From positions 1,348,817-1,412,816 of the forward strand of contig NC_022084.1 in assembly GCF_000246985.2 (NCBI RefSeq): a stretch of 64,000 nt of DNA, given 5' to 3'. Numbering within the stretch: position 1 is the stretch's first letter; each line of letters begins with the position of its first letter. The notes under the pieces were generated by a model. The model ran no database searches. It worked only from the letters and a program-made list of their open reading frames with translations, and was not told the origin of the DNA. Source of the stretch: Thermococcus litoralis DSM 5473. Its GTDB lineage: Archaea; Methanobacteriota_B; Thermococci; Thermococcales; Thermococcaceae. Shown piece by piece: positions 43,815-57,391 of this stretch. Both the position numbers and the translations under genes were made by a program.

Positions 43815-44939
43815 ATGGCAGTTGGAGAAAAGATAACTATCAGCGTGATAAAGGCTGATATTGGCGGATGGCCGGGACACTGCAAGGTTCATCCAGCCCT
43901 TATCGAGAAGGCTAATGAGCTTTTGGGTAAGGCAAAAGAGGAAGGGACAATAATTGATTTCTACGCCACATACTGCGGTGATGATTTGCAGCTTATCATG
44001 ACACATAAGCACGGTGTTGACAGTGAGAAAATACACGGTCTAGCTTGGAACGTGTTTAAAGAAGCAACTGAGATAGCAAAAGAACTCGGTCTCTACGGAG
44101 CTGGTCAGGATTTACTTAAAGATGCCTTCAGTGGGAACGTTAGAGGAATGGGTCCAGGAGTGGCCGAGATGGAGATTACCCTAAGAAAAAGCGAGCCTAT
44201 CGTTACATTCCACATGGATAAGACAGAGCCGGGAGCATTCAACCTGCCGATCTTTAGGATGTTTGCCGATCCCTTCAACACTGCTGGACTGGTCATTGAC
44301 CCCCACATGCACATGGGCTTTAGATTTGAGATATGGGACATAAAGGAGCACAAGAGGGTTATTATGAACTCGCCGGAGGAGCTTTACGACATTTTGGCAC
44401 TGATAGGTGCAAAGTCTAGATATGTAATAAAGCGCGTGTATCCAAAGAAAGGGCACAAGCTTCCCGAAGATGAGCCGGTTGCCGTTATAAGCACCGAAAA
44501 GCTTTACGAAATTGCCGGTGAATACGTAGGAAAAGACGACCCAGTGGCAATAGTAAGGGCTCAAAGCGGCCTTCCTGCCCTTGGAGAAGTCTTGGAGCCA
44601 TTTGCGTTCCCACACTTGGTAAGCGGATGGATGAGAGGAAGTCACAACGGCCCAATAATGCCCGTTCCCCTCAAGTATGCAACTCCCTCAAGATTCGATG
44701 GACCTCCAAGGGTTGTAGCGTTAGGATGGCAGATCAATAAGGATGGAAAGCTGATAGGGCCGGTTGACCTCTTTGAGGATGTTGCATTTGACGAGGCAAG
44801 AAAGAAGGCATTGGAGATTGCAGATTACATAAGGAGACATGGACCCTTTGAACCACATCGCCTACCGCTTGAGGAGATGGAATACACAACTTTGCCAGGT
44901 GTTTTGGAGAAGCTTAAGGACAGATTTGAGCCGGTTTGA
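43815..44939 (+). CDS. fbp: Fructose-1,6-bisphosphate aldolase/phosphatase (type V FBPase)
   Basis: 374 residues of the archaeal bifunctional enzyme that makes FBP from triose phosphates and dephosphorylates it to F6P, making gluconeogenesis one-way. Seen: KADIGGWPGHCKVHP, YCGDDLQLIMTHKHG, GAGQDLLKDAFSGNVRGMGPGVAE, the catalytic Lys-bearing KRVYPKKGHKLPEDEP, GSHNGPIMPVP. GGTGAT 5 nt before the ATG. Confidence 0.96.
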   Translation: MAVGEKITISVIKADIGGWPGHCKVHPALIEKANELLGKAKEEGTIIDFYATYCGDDLQLIMTHKHGVDSEKIHGLAWNVFKEATEIAKELGLYGAGQDLLKDAFSGNVRGMGPGVAEMEITLRKSEPIVTFHMDKTEPGAFNLPIFRMFADPFNTAGLVIDPHMHMGFRFEIWDIKEHKRVIMNSPEELYDILALIGAKSRYVIKRVYPKKGHKLPEDEPVAVISTEKLYEIAGEYVGKDDPVAIVRAQSGLPALGEVLEPFAFPHLVSGWMRGSHNGPIMPVPLKYATPSRFDGPPRVVALGWQINKDGKLIGPVDLFEDVAFDEARKKALEIADYIRRHGPFEPHRLPLEEMEYTTLPGVLEKLKDRFEPV

Positions 44940-45030
44940 TCTTCCTTTGCTAATTTTCTTTTTTGGTTCTAAAGAATCTATGAAATTCACTTGCATTATC
45001 CAAAAATCTTAAATAATTTGCTCTTTTACA

Positions 45031-45047
45031 TAACACCAAGAGTGATA
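45031..45047 (+). promoter_or_regulatory. TrmBL1-type glycolytic motif downstream of the GAPOR TATA box
   Basis: TAACAC-CAAGA-GTGATA, one mismatch from TATCAC-N5-GTGATA, placed after the TATA-like ATCTTAAATAA (about 45007-45017), the repressing position. Confidence 0.72.
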
Positions 45048-45061
45048 TGGGAGGGGGGGAT

Positions 45062-48752
<3,691 letters not shown>

Positions 48753-48762
48753 TTGCTCTCCC

Positions 48763-49878
48763 TCATATTATGGCTTTTTCAGTGTCCTTGTCAAATACGT
48801 GGATGTTATCTAGGTCAATAACTATTTTAACCTTACTCCCGACCTCAAGGGGTATGTGGCCTGGGAGCTTTACCTTTATGATTTGGCCGCTTCCTATATT
48901 GGCATGGACGATCGTGTCTGTTCCCAAAGCCTCAATAAAATCTACTGTTCCCTCTATTGTTGTGCTTCTCTTCACGTGCTCTAGAGATGAGATACCTTCT
49001 ATAGTCATGTGTTCAGGTCTTATACCGAAGACAACTGTTTTGTCGATATACCTCTCTAGGAGCTCTTTAAAGTCCCTTGAAAGTGGAATCTCAAACCCTT
49101 CTCCCTCTAGGATAATGGAGTCATCTTTCTCTTTAACACTCACCTCAAGTAAGTTCATCTCCGGAGCGCCTATGAACGTTGCAACGAATATCGAGTTGGG
49201 CTTCAAATAAACCTCCGTTGGAGGCCCGACTTGAAGGAGCTTCCCTTTGTTCATTACCGCTATCCTATTTCCCATTGTCATGGCCTCAACTTGATCATGG
49301 GTAACGTATATTGTGGTGACCTTTAACTTCGTTTGGAGCTTCTTGATTTCCGCCCTCATTGCAACTCTGAGCTTAGCATCGAGGTTGGAGAGCGGTTCAT
49401 CCATAAGCAGAACATCCGGTTCGACCACTATTGCCCTTGCAACGGCCACTCTCTGTCTCTGACCACCACTGAGTTGAGCGGGATATCTGTCAAGGAGCTC
49501 CTCTATTTGAAGCAGCTCCGCGGCCCATTTAACCCTTTTATCTATCTCGTCCTTTGGGTACTTTTTAATTTTCAATGGAAACGCTATGTTATCATAAACT
49601 GTCATGTGAGGCCATACAGCATAGCTCTGGAAAACCATTGATATGTTTCTGTCTTTGGGAGGAAGGTAAGTTACATCTCTCTCCCCAAACCATATCTTTC
49701 CGCCTGTTGGCGTTTCTAAGCCTGCTATCATTCTAAGCGTTGTGGTCTTACCACAACCGCTCGGTCCGAGGAGTACAAGGAATTCTCCGTCTTTTATAGT
49801 GAGATTTACCCCATCAACGGCCTTTACCCTTCCTTTATCAAAATACTTCTTGAGGTTTTCAAGCCTGACTTCCACCAT
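48763..49878 (-). CDS. Sugar ABC transporter ATPase (MalK-like)
   Basis: 371 residues. Walker A GPSGCGKTTT, Q-loop MVFQSYAVWPHMTV, signature LSGGQRQRVAVARAIV, Walker B VLLMDEPLSNLDAKLR, switch THDQVEAM, then an OB-type regulatory domain (VVFGIRPEHMTIEG). The start at ATG 49878 (VEVRLENLKKYF). Powers the two permeases upstream. Confidence 0.94.
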   Translation of the reverse strand: MVEVRLENLKKYFDKGRVKAVDGVNLTIKDGEFLVLLGPSGCGKTTTLRMIAGLETPTGGKIWFGERDVTYLPPKDRNISMVFQSYAVWPHMTVYDNIAFPLKIKKYPKDEIDKRVKWAAELLQIEELLDRYPAQLSGGQRQRVAVARAIVVEPDVLLMDEPLSNLDAKLRVAMRAEIKKLQTKLKVTTIYVTHDQVEAMTMGNRIAVMNKGKLLQVGPPTEVYLKPNSIFVATFIGAPEMNLLEVSVKEKDDSIILEGEGFEIPLSRDFKELLERYIDKTVVFGIRPEHMTIEGISSLEHVKRSTTIEGTVDFIEALGTDTIVHANIGSGQIIKVKLPGHIPLEVGSKVKIVIDLDNIHVFDKDTEKAII

Positions 49879-49888
49879 TTTTAACACC

Positions 49889-50722
49889 TCATTTCAGTGT
49901 TATACCCCACATTGTTACCAAATACTTCCTAGCAAAGAATATGAACGTTATAGCGGGAAGTATCATGATGAATGCTGCTGCAAACTTGTAGTAATCGGGT
50001 GCTGCTCCTCCACTCGCTCCGGCCATTATTGACAAAATTTGAGCCGGTAAAGTTCTGTGGGATAGGGTTAAAATTGACGCTACAAACACCTCGTTCCATG
50101 ACATGACAAAGGTAAACATAGCCGCAGCAGCTAAGCCGGGTAATGCTAGGGGCAGGGTAATTCTGAAGAACGAACCTAACCTCGTGAGTCCAAACACCAT
50201 GCCTGCTTCCTCAAGCTCGGTTGAAACACCTGCAAAGATGCTTGAGGTTATTAAGACTACAAAGGGAAGTGCCATTGCTGTGTGGGCAAGTGCAACTCCC
50301 AGTAGAGTATCAATGAGGTTGAGCTTTATGTAAAGGATTACGAGGGGAATTGCCATCACAGGTATTGGGAACATTCTAAGGGCTACTATTGATAGTTTTA
50401 TGGTGTCCTTTCCAGGGAAAATAAACTTTGCAACTGCGTAACCTGCGGGAATTCCAAAGGCGAAGCTTATTGCTATTGTGATAAGTGCAACAATAACGCT
50501 GTTTTTAATTCCATCTAATGCTCCGAGCGTGAAGAGAAGGGTTTTGACGTATTTTATTGTGAAGCTTGTTGGGATGACCTTCTTCGGATCGTAATAGTCT
50601 TTTGGAAGAGCAAAGCCATAAAGCGTTGAGATTATTATCGGGATTACTATCCAAGCAACTACAGTAAAAATAAACGCATAGAAGGCTAGCCTTTTTAGCA
50701 TGAACTTTGTTTCTTGGTTCAT
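49889..50722 (-). CDS. Sugar ABC transporter permease (MalG-like)
   Basis: 277 residues, six membrane helices, and the EAA loop ELEEAGMVFGLTRLGSFFRITLPLALPGLAAAAMF that contacts the ATPase. Overlaps the partner permease by 4 bp and sits 10 bp before the ATPase gene. Confidence 0.93.
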   Translation of the reverse strand: MNQETKFMLKRLAFYAFIFTVVAWIVIPIIISTLYGFALPKDYYDPKKVIPTSFTIKYVKTLLFTLGALDGIKNSVIVALITIAISFAFGIPAGYAVAKFIFPGKDTIKLSIVALRMFPIPVMAIPLVILYIKLNLIDTLLGVALAHTAMALPFVVLITSSIFAGVSTELEEAGMVFGLTRLGSFFRITLPLALPGLAAAAMFTFVMSWNEVFVASILTLSHRTLPAQILSIMAGASGGAAPDYYKFAAAFIMILPAITFIFFARKYLVTMWGITLK

Positions 50723-51573
50723 CTTCTCACCTCCAGATACTCAGCCTTCATGAACTTAATATAGAGTGCTCCAAGCAACAGTGAAAGTCCCGCTATTACT
50801 AGAGCGTAAATTGATGCCACGTCGTATTCTTTGAGCTCTGTTAGCCTATAGAAACCTTCTCCAGCCAGGATTGGGATGTCTCTTCCAGCCAAAATCCATA
50901 CAATACCGAATATCTGCATTGCGAAAAGGGTTCTGATGATCAAAGCACTCTGGATGCTTGGCTTTAAGAGGGGAATCACTATCTTCCTCAGCCTTGTCCA
51001 GTAATCTGCTCCAAAGACCTCTGCTGCCTCTAGATACTCATTGCTTATCATCTGAAGTCCGGCAAGGATTATGACAAAAACTATTGATGTTGCTCTCCAA
51101 AGCTCGGCTAGAACAATAGCCAGAAACTCCATATGGCGATATTGATACCCAAAGAAGTAGATAGGCTGATGGATAAGTCCAATATTCAGAAGAAGCTTAT
51201 TTAAGAATCCGCTTGGGGAGAGCATGGAATACCATATCAAACCCGCAGCTACGTCGCTTATCGTTAGCGGGATTGTAAGGGCATAAATAGTAAGATCCTT
51301 TCCTTTAAATGCCCTGTTAACAGCAAGGGCCAATATAAGGGCTAACCCAACTTGGGTTGGGACAATAACTCCCGCAAGGGCTATGGTATATTTTAAAGCC
51401 TCCCAAAAATAAGGATCGGCAAATGTTTTTCTAACAGTTGCGAGAGAAAACTGCCCATTTTGGGTAAACGCAGTATAGAGGGCTTGAACAAGGGGATATC
51501 CAACAAAAAACAGCAGATATGCAAATGCGGGTAAAATTAAAAGATAAGGAATGTAGGAGGATTTGACCTTCAT
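50719..51573 (-). CDS. Sugar ABC transporter permease (MalF-like)
   Basis: 284 residues, six membrane helices, EAA loop EYLEAAEVFGADYWTRLRKIVIPLLKPSIQSALII. Forms the membrane channel with the next permease. 10 bp after the binding protein gene. Confidence 0.93.
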   Translation of the reverse strand: MKVKSSYIPYLLILPAFAYLLFFVGYPLVQALYTAFTQNGQFSLATVRKTFADPYFWEALKYTIALAGVIVPTQVGLALILALAVNRAFKGKDLTIYALTIPLTISDVAAGLIWYSMLSPSGFLNKLLLNIGLIHQPIYFFGYQYRHMEFLAIVLAELWRATSIVFVIILAGLQMISNEYLEAAEVFGADYWTRLRKIVIPLLKPSIQSALIIRTLFAMQIFGIVWILAGRDIPILAGEGFYRLTELKEYDVASIYALVIAGLSLLLGALYIKFMKAEYLEVRR

Positions 51574-51583
51574 GGCACCTCCC

Positions 51584-52897
51584 TCATGGAATCTCTTGTC
51601 CCATCTCTTGGAAGAGCTGCTTTACTTGTGGGCCGAGTTCTTTAACTACTGCTTCTGGGTCTTCGCCCTTGAGGACAATTCTCTCAAAGGCGGTTCTGTA
51701 AGCGTTTGTGAACTGTCCTCCCTTTTCACCGAGGTTTGGAATCATTGCTACTACCGCATCTGGAGTTGCAGATTGAGCCGCAACACCTTCGGCGAGTATC
51801 TTGAGTGGTCCACTTGGGATAGCTCCCGTTGCTTCTTGGACTGTTGGGAAGAATCCAACGTTCTCAAGGATCTTTACTTGTGTTTCTGGCTTTGTGAGGT
51901 AATCAATTAACTTCCATGCTTCATCTGGGTGAGGAGCGTTCTTTGGAATTGCCAATCCGGCAACTACAAGGATGAATCCTCTTCCCTTTGGTCCCCTTGG
52001 AACTGGGACTACTACGAACTGATCTGGGTTGGTTTCTATTGCGTTCTTTATTCTTGCGGTGTGATCCCAGGCGATCATAACTTCCCCTCTAAGGAGTGGC
52101 TCACCCATAGCGTCCCATGTTGTACTTGCTGGGTTGACGTATTGCCAGAGCTCTCTAAGGTACTTCCACATTTCTACAGCCTCTGGGCTGTCGAAGTTCT
52201 TAGCCTGATAGCCGGTAAAGCTTGGGTATATGTACCCGTGAAGGAATCTGTGGAGAAGACCCTTTGGTCCAGCAGGGAATCCGAGTTGTGGTTGTCCGGT
52301 TGCTTCTTTCAAATTCTTGGCCCATTCTAGAAGAGCATCATATGTCCACTTCTCAGTTCCCTTCATAACATCCTCTTGTGTAAGTCCTGCTGGAAGGTAG
52401 TCAAAGGCTTTCTTGTTTACCACCATTACATAGGTGGCACTCATCCATGGGATGTAAACTTTCTTTCCGTTTATGGTTGCATATTTCTCAAAGGTGCTTA
52501 TGAATGTTCTTCCTTCAAGTTTTCTTCCGCTTAGGTCTTCAAGCCATCCTTTGGAAGCAAAAAAGTCCAATCCACCGTGGAGATCAGCTATCAGATCGAT
52601 GGTCACCTTACCTGCTTTTTCCTCCGCCTCAAGTCTTGTGGCTAGATCGGTATAGCTGATAGGTACAAAGTTTACATCAATTCCCGTTTGATCCTTAAAC
52701 TCTTTAACTAATTGCTCCTGTACAAAAGCCCTCTCCTCTGGGGGGTTTAGCTGTGTTGAGAGCCATGTTACTGTGACTTTTTCGGTGGTTGTTTGAGTAG
52801 TTTGTGTTGTGGTTTGTTGCCCCCCAATGCACCCACTTACTATCGCTCCTAAAAGAACCAAAACCAAAACTCCTGCTAACCTTACCTTTCGGCTCAT
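51584..52897 (-). CDS. Extracellular sugar-binding lipoprotein
   Basis: 437 residues. Signal and lipobox-like VSGCIGGQ (Cys23), a Thr/Gln-rich linker, then a family 1 solute-binding fold (VNFVPISYTDLATRLEAEEKAGKVTIDLIADLHGG, WMSATYVMVVNKKAFDYLP). Captures a sugar for the ABC system; which sugar is not readable. First gene of the operon. TATA TTTATATAT on the minus strand at about 52946. GAGGTGAT before ATG. Confidence 0.92.
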   Translation of the reverse strand: MSRKVRLAGVLVLVLLGAIVSGCIGGQQTTTQTTQTTTEKVTVTWLSTQLNPPEERAFVQEQLVKEFKDQTGIDVNFVPISYTDLATRLEAEEKAGKVTIDLIADLHGGLDFFASKGWLEDLSGRKLEGRTFISTFEKYATINGKKVYIPWMSATYVMVVNKKAFDYLPAGLTQEDVMKGTEKWTYDALLEWAKNLKEATGQPQLGFPAGPKGLLHRFLHGYIYPSFTGYQAKNFDSPEAVEMWKYLRELWQYVNPASTTWDAMGEPLLRGEVMIAWDHTARIKNAIETNPDQFVVVPVPRGPKGRGFILVVAGLAIPKNAPHPDEAWKLIDYLTKPETQVKILENVGFFPTVQEATGAIPSGPLKILAEGVAAQSATPDAVVAMIPNLGEKGGQFTNAYRTAFERIVLKGEDPEAVVKELGPQVKQLFQEMGQEIP

Positions 52898-53005
52898 GGC
52901 CTATCACCTCTGAATTGCTCATCCTAATTTTGCTAACTCAAAATATATAAATCTTGTGATATAAACCACTTTTTGTAGTTGTATTTAAAATGTGAAAATG
53001 GAAAC

Positions 53006-54007
53006 TCAGAGTTTGATAACTTTTCCAGTTTTTGAAGACTCATAAGCGGCTAGAATTATCTTTAGGTTCTTTTTGGCGATTTCTCCAGTTATTGGTGGGT
53101 CTCTGTCTTCTATTATTGATTCTAAGAATGAGTTCACGATGCCATTAACATCGGCTCTCTCCCAGTATATCTTTTCCGCTCTGTCCTGATACACAGTAAA
53201 GTCGGGATATGCGGTTCTAATGTCAAGGAATCCCTCCTTTCCGAGTATGTAGTACTTGATTTCCAGCCCATATGAATACCCTTTTGGATTACCCCATCCA
53301 GCGTTGAGAACTGCCATGACACCATTTTTGAACCTCAGCACTGCAGTGCCTATATCATCTACTGGAAAGCCATATATTTTTGAACCAATGTCCGCGTAGA
53401 TGCTCTTTGGCTCACTGTTTGTAAGCCAGAGCAGAGAATCTATTCCGTGAGGTGCAGTGTCCATGAACCCACCGCCGCCTGCTTTTTTAACGTCTAAGAA
53501 CCAGCTCATGTCCATGCCTTCAAGGAAGATTGGGGGTTTGACGTACTCCGAAATCGAATATATGTACTCCAGATCTCCTATCTCTCCGGCTTCTATCATT
53601 TCTTTTGCCTTTCTAAGGGGTGTTGTAAACCTTGGATTAAATGGAACCATGAGTTTTACACCGGCTTTTTTAGCTGCTTTAATAATTTCATCGGCGTCTT
53701 CGAGAGTTAAAGCGATAGGCTTTTCTAAAAGTATGTGCTTCCCTTCTTCGGCAGCCCTTATGGCAACCTCTTTATGTCTATAGGTTTCAATCGCTATGTA
53801 CACGGCATCTACCTTATTGTCTTTGAGGAGGGCTTCGTAGTTTTGGTAAAATTTTGCCTTCAGCTTTTCTGCCTCTGACTTAGCCACGTCTCTGTTTGCT
53901 CCATCACCAGATACTGCGTAGAGCCTTGCTTTTGGATTGGAGGCAAAAGTTGTTCCATACCTAAGTGCGTGGGGATGAGCGTAGCTGATTATCCCAATGT
54001 TTATCAT
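53006..54007 (-). CDS. Gfo/Idh/MocA-family oxidoreductase
   Basis: 333 residues: NAD(P) loop at the N-terminus (GIISYAHPHALRYG, modified from GxGxxG), VDAVYIAIETYRHKEVAIRAAEEGKHILLEKPIALTLEDAD, then the substrate domain with GGGFMDTAPHGIDSLLWLT. Oxidises or reduces a sugar or inositol. 4-bp overlap with the neighbouring paralogue suggests they act in series. Confidence 0.9.
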   Translation of the reverse strand: MINIGIISYAHPHALRYGTTFASNPKARLYAVSGDGANRDVAKSEAEKLKAKFYQNYEALLKDNKVDAVYIAIETYRHKEVAIRAAEEGKHILLEKPIALTLEDADEIIKAAKKAGVKLMVPFNPRFTTPLRKAKEMIEAGEIGDLEYIYSISEYVKPPIFLEGMDMSWFLDVKKAGGGGFMDTAPHGIDSLLWLTNSEPKSIYADIGSKIYGFPVDDIGTAVLRFKNGVMAVLNAGWGNPKGYSYGLEIKYYILGKEGFLDIRTAYPDFTVYQDRAEKIYWERADVNGIVNSFLESIIEDRDPPITGEIAKKNLKIILAAYESSKTGKVIKL

Positions 54008-55029
54008 TCTATCACCCCCTTAAACTCCAAGGGCTCTTCTTTCTTTGCTGATTCTATCGCTACTTCTGCCATTTGAAGGGCTATTAATGCGTCTTTTGCA
54101 GTTATTGAAGGTTCTTCCTCTCCCATTATTACTCTGAAAAAGTGTCTCAGCTCGGTTTCAAATGCCTCAGGAAATGCTGAGAGTAATGGTGAAAAGCGCG
54201 GCATCTCAAAGTGGCTCTTTACCACTCCAACAACCGGTGTGTCTAGGGGGGTGTATCTTATCCTTCCGTTCTTTCCTAGGATATCTAGGTGGTGGTAAAA
54301 GACTCCATAGCGGGCTGGATAAGAGTAAGCCCAGCTTACCTCTGCTAATCCAGTTTTACCCCCTTCAAACTGTATCATCATCAAAAAGTGGTCATATGTT
54401 CCATTTACCTTTGCCTCTTTTCTTATGGCTTTTCCGATTCCAAGGATTTTTACGGGCTCACTCTCGAAGTACCACCTGAGAAAATCTGTAACATGAACGC
54501 CTAGATCTATTGCAACCCCTCCTCCTTTATCAGGCTTCCAGTACCATGCAGTCTCTGGAAACGGCAGTCTTTGAACTTCCGCTTTTCTTATCTGCATCGG
54601 TACTATGTTTCTCTTTTTTATCACTTCCTTTATCTGCAGCCACCTCTTGTCGAATCTTCTGGTATGACCAACCAAAAGCCATAATTCTTCCTTTTCTGCG
54701 GTTTTTATCATCTTTTGAGCTTCTTCGGTTGTAAGAGCCATGGGTTTTTCTACAATCACATGCTTACCGCTTTTTAGGGCTTTTATGGCCAGTTCAGCGT
54801 GAGTGTAAGTGGGGGTTAGGATTTCAACAACGTCTAAATCTAAATCGAGGAACTCATCTAAACTTGTGTACGGTTTTGCATTGAACTCCTTTGCAGCTTC
54901 TTTTGCCTTTTTCTCCTTTATATCCATGCAAGCGATGACTTTTATTTCCCTTAGGTTTTTGAGGGCGTTTTTATGGGCTAAATTGAATATATTTCCGCAT
55001 CCTATTATTCCAACCTTCAGCTTCCCCAT
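54004..55029 (-). CDS. Gfo/Idh/MocA-family oxidoreductase
   Basis: 341 residues: VGIIGCGNIFNLAHKNAL (NAD loop), VVEILTPTYTHAELAIKALKSGKHVIVEKPMALTTEEA, WYWKPDKGGGVAIDLGVHVTDFLRWYF. Start MGKLKVGIIGCG at 55029, after GAGGGAT. First of the two-gene oxidoreductase unit. Substrate unknown, probably the sugar imported nearby. Confidence 0.92.
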   Translation of the reverse strand: MGKLKVGIIGCGNIFNLAHKNALKNLREIKVIACMDIKEKKAKEAAKEFNAKPYTSLDEFLDLDLDVVEILTPTYTHAELAIKALKSGKHVIVEKPMALTTEEAQKMIKTAEKEELWLLVGHTRRFDKRWLQIKEVIKKRNIVPMQIRKAEVQRLPFPETAWYWKPDKGGGVAIDLGVHVTDFLRWYFESEPVKILGIGKAIRKEAKVNGTYDHFLMMIQFEGGKTGLAEVSWAYSYPARYGVFYHHLDILGKNGRIRYTPLDTPVVGVVKSHFEMPRFSPLLSAFPEAFETELRHFFRVIMGEEEPSITAKDALIALQMAEVAIESAKKEEPLEFKGVIE

Positions 55030-55050
55030 GGGGAATCCCTCATGGTTATT

Positions 55051-55068
55051 AAATACCAAAAGGTATTT
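55051..55068. promoter_or_regulatory. Divergent palindrome between oxidoreductase and glycosyltransferase
   Basis: Perfect inverted repeat AAATACC-AAAA-GGTATTT. Both TATA-like elements (GGTATTTAAGC on plus, GCTTAAATACC on minus) overlap it, so one regulator could shut both genes. Confidence 0.6.
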
Positions 55069-55119
55069 AAGCATTTTTCATTTTAAACCACTATGAATGG
55101 TTGTATTTTGGTGGTCAAC

Positions 55120-56262
55120 ATGAGGGTCATTGTAGGTATTCCAAGCTATAACAACGCTGATACAATTGGATACGTCGTTAGACAAGCCGCAGAAGGACTA
55201 AAGAAGTATTTTGGGGGAGGTTTAATTATCAATTCAGACGGTGGGAGTAAAGATGGTACAAGAGAAGTCGTCATGAAAACTCCAGTCCCTGAAGGAGTTG
55301 AAGTAAGGAGTTTGGTTTACAAATGGCCAATACCAGGAAAGGGCAGTGCCATGAAAGAGGTCTTAGAGATAGCAAGGGAAGAAGGAGCCGATGCAGTGGT
55401 GTTTGTCGATAGCGACCTAAGGAGCATAACTCCAGAGTGGATTTACAAATTCGCTAAGCCGATTGAAGAGGGCTATCACTTCGTTGCCCCACTGTATTTA
55501 AGGCACAAATATGACGGAACAATAACCAACAACATAGCGTACCCAATGACAGCCTCTCTCTACGGATACAACGTCAGACAGCCAATAGGAGGAGACTTTG
55601 GAATCAGCGCAGAGCTTATAGACACCTATCTTGGCGATGAAGAAATTTGGAAAAGCGATGTAGCAAGGTTTGGAGTGGACATATTTCTGACCACTACTGC
55701 AATAGCGGAAGGCTTTAAAGTTATCCAGACAGCGCTGGGAGTTAAAATTCACGATCCAAAGGATCCAGCAGCTTCTCTAGGCCCAATGTTCAACCAAGTC
55801 GTGGGAACTCTATTTATGCTGATGCAAAAGTATGAGGATAAATGGAAAAACGTTAGGGATATAAAACCGGTTCCGGTTTTCGGAGAGATGGAAGTTAGAG
55901 AACCAGAGCCTGTCAAGGTCAGCTTAGACCTGTTAAAAGAAAGGGCAAGGAATCTTTTTGAGGAAAATAAGGAGATTTTGGAGAAGGCACTCTCAAAAGA
56001 AACGTTTGAGGAAGTTAAAGAGGCACTAAGAACGTTCGACTTCGATGACGTCCTATGGAGCCACGTTCTCTTTGATGGTGCGGTGGCATATAAAAATGGA
56101 ATACTCAAAAATGCCGAACCTTTAGTGCCTCTCTACTTTGCAAAAACCGCAGACTTCGTGGAAAAAACAAAGGACATGACAACAGAAGAGGCAGAAAAAC
56201 TAGTTCTGAAAAGAGCGGAGACATTCTTAAAGGAGAAAGACTACCTTTTAGAGAGATGGTAA
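55120..56262 (+). CDS. GT-A fold glycosyltransferase (GpgS/mannosylglycerate-synthase-like)
   Basis: 380 residues: IVGIPSYNNADTIGYVVRQA, INSDGGSKDGTREVV, VVFVDSDLRSITPEWIYKFAKPI (metal-binding DSD), QPIGGDFGISAELIDTYL. The pattern recalls glucosyl-3-phosphoglycerate and mannosylglycerate synthases; solute synthesis is possible but unproved. GGTGGT 4 nt before ATG 55120. Divergent from the oxidoreductases. Confidence 0.8.
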   Translation: MRVIVGIPSYNNADTIGYVVRQAAEGLKKYFGGGLIINSDGGSKDGTREVVMKTPVPEGVEVRSLVYKWPIPGKGSAMKEVLEIAREEGADAVVFVDSDLRSITPEWIYKFAKPIEEGYHFVAPLYLRHKYDGTITNNIAYPMTASLYGYNVRQPIGGDFGISAELIDTYLGDEEIWKSDVARFGVDIFLTTTAIAEGFKVIQTALGVKIHDPKDPAASLGPMFNQVVGTLFMLMQKYEDKWKNVRDIKPVPVFGEMEVREPEPVKVSLDLLKERARNLFEENKEILEKALSKETFEEVKEALRTFDFDDVLWSHVLFDGAVAYKNGILKNAEPLVPLYFAKTADFVEKTKDMTTEEAEKLVLKRAETFLKEKDYLLERW

Positions 56263-56398
56263 GAGCGCTTCCATCTTCTCATATATTTTGCTTTCTTTTA
56301 GGACTTTCTCGACCTTCCACTTTGGGCTGTTTCATAGATAGCAACAAATGGAACATTTGAATTCTTTTGTTTTCCGTAATTTTTTAAATAGTCTTGAA

Positions 56399-56537
56399 CC
56401 GTAATTTTTCGTGGTGAGGCAGTCCTCGATATGTGGGGTTTTAAGCCCGAATGGGGACTGCCGAAAGCCCCGAAGATGTGGGGAGTTTCCGTTCCCCCCG
56501 AAAGCCAGCCAATGAAGATGGGAGGCTGGAAGGTCAG
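56399..56537 (+). mobile_element. Right-end remnant of an IS605-type TnpB element
   Basis: The open frame at 56431 reads WGFKPEWGLPKAPKMWGVSV, similar in layout to TnpB C-termini of Thermococcales (compare GFNEAPQTFPSMARG in the full element), and ends in GGTCAG like that element. Stem GGCAGTCC/GGACTGCC (56418-56425, 56455-56462) and a terminal stem CCAGCC/GGCTGG (56505-56510, 56524-56529). No transposase. The left edge is uncertain. CCGTAATTTTT is repeated at 56374 and 56399. Confidence 0.55.
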
Positions 56538-57391
56538 CCGTAGTGAGTTTACAAACTTTACAAAAACGGCTAACCAGAACGGTTCTCATTATACTCATTT
56601 CATAAAAGCCCTCAAGGTTTCCCCAAAACTTCTTGGCAGCCATTGCCAAATAAATAACCTCTTTCGGTTTCAATTTTCGCTTTAGGTCTACGCATAAAAT
56701 GTTGATGGCTCTTTCCAGCTTTTTGAAAGTTTTGTCACCTTCTAAAATCGCCAGCATAAAGTCCTCAATAGTTGGCTTTTGCCACTCCACGCAGGGGCCG
56801 AGGTCTATCTTGCTTCCGATTAAGAGCTATTTTCCCAACATGAAATTCAAAAACTTCCATTGCTCTTAAGAAGTTCTCAAGATTTCTTATTACTCCGGCG
56901 TTGCCTTCACTGGGGATTATGGCAATGTATCCGTTGTTCTTTATTAGCTCGTAGTTGTCTCTTTCGAAAAGCTTTTCAATTAGCACTAAATTAGGAGGAA
57001 CTTCTCTGGCCTCTTTAAAGCCAAAGATCTTCTTATAGCTTGCTTTAAAGAACTTTGAATCGGTCTTCCCTTCACAGAAGAGAACGCTCACTTTTTCTGT
57101 GTTTGTTATCTCTGCCCCTCTCAGATCAAAATCAAGGTATTTCCTCAGCTCATAAGCTTCTTTGAAGGTTAACCCTTTACCCATGTTTGAGTAAATTAAG
57201 ACATGTCCTTCCCCTTGAAATCTCTTCAGTATGAGATCAATAAGCTCCAAGCTTGCGGTTACGTTTTTCTTTTGAAAGCCTCGCCCTTTATGGCGGGGGA
57301 TGAAGTAATCGAAAGACCAGCCTCGGGGCGGAAAGCACTACACCAAAACACTTAAATACTAAACCATACTACTAAATACTGGGGGAGTTAC

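Noticed and set aside
52940-52970. Possible TrmBL1 motif before the binding-protein gene
   Set aside because: Only the GTGATA half is present; the other half does not match at the required spacing.
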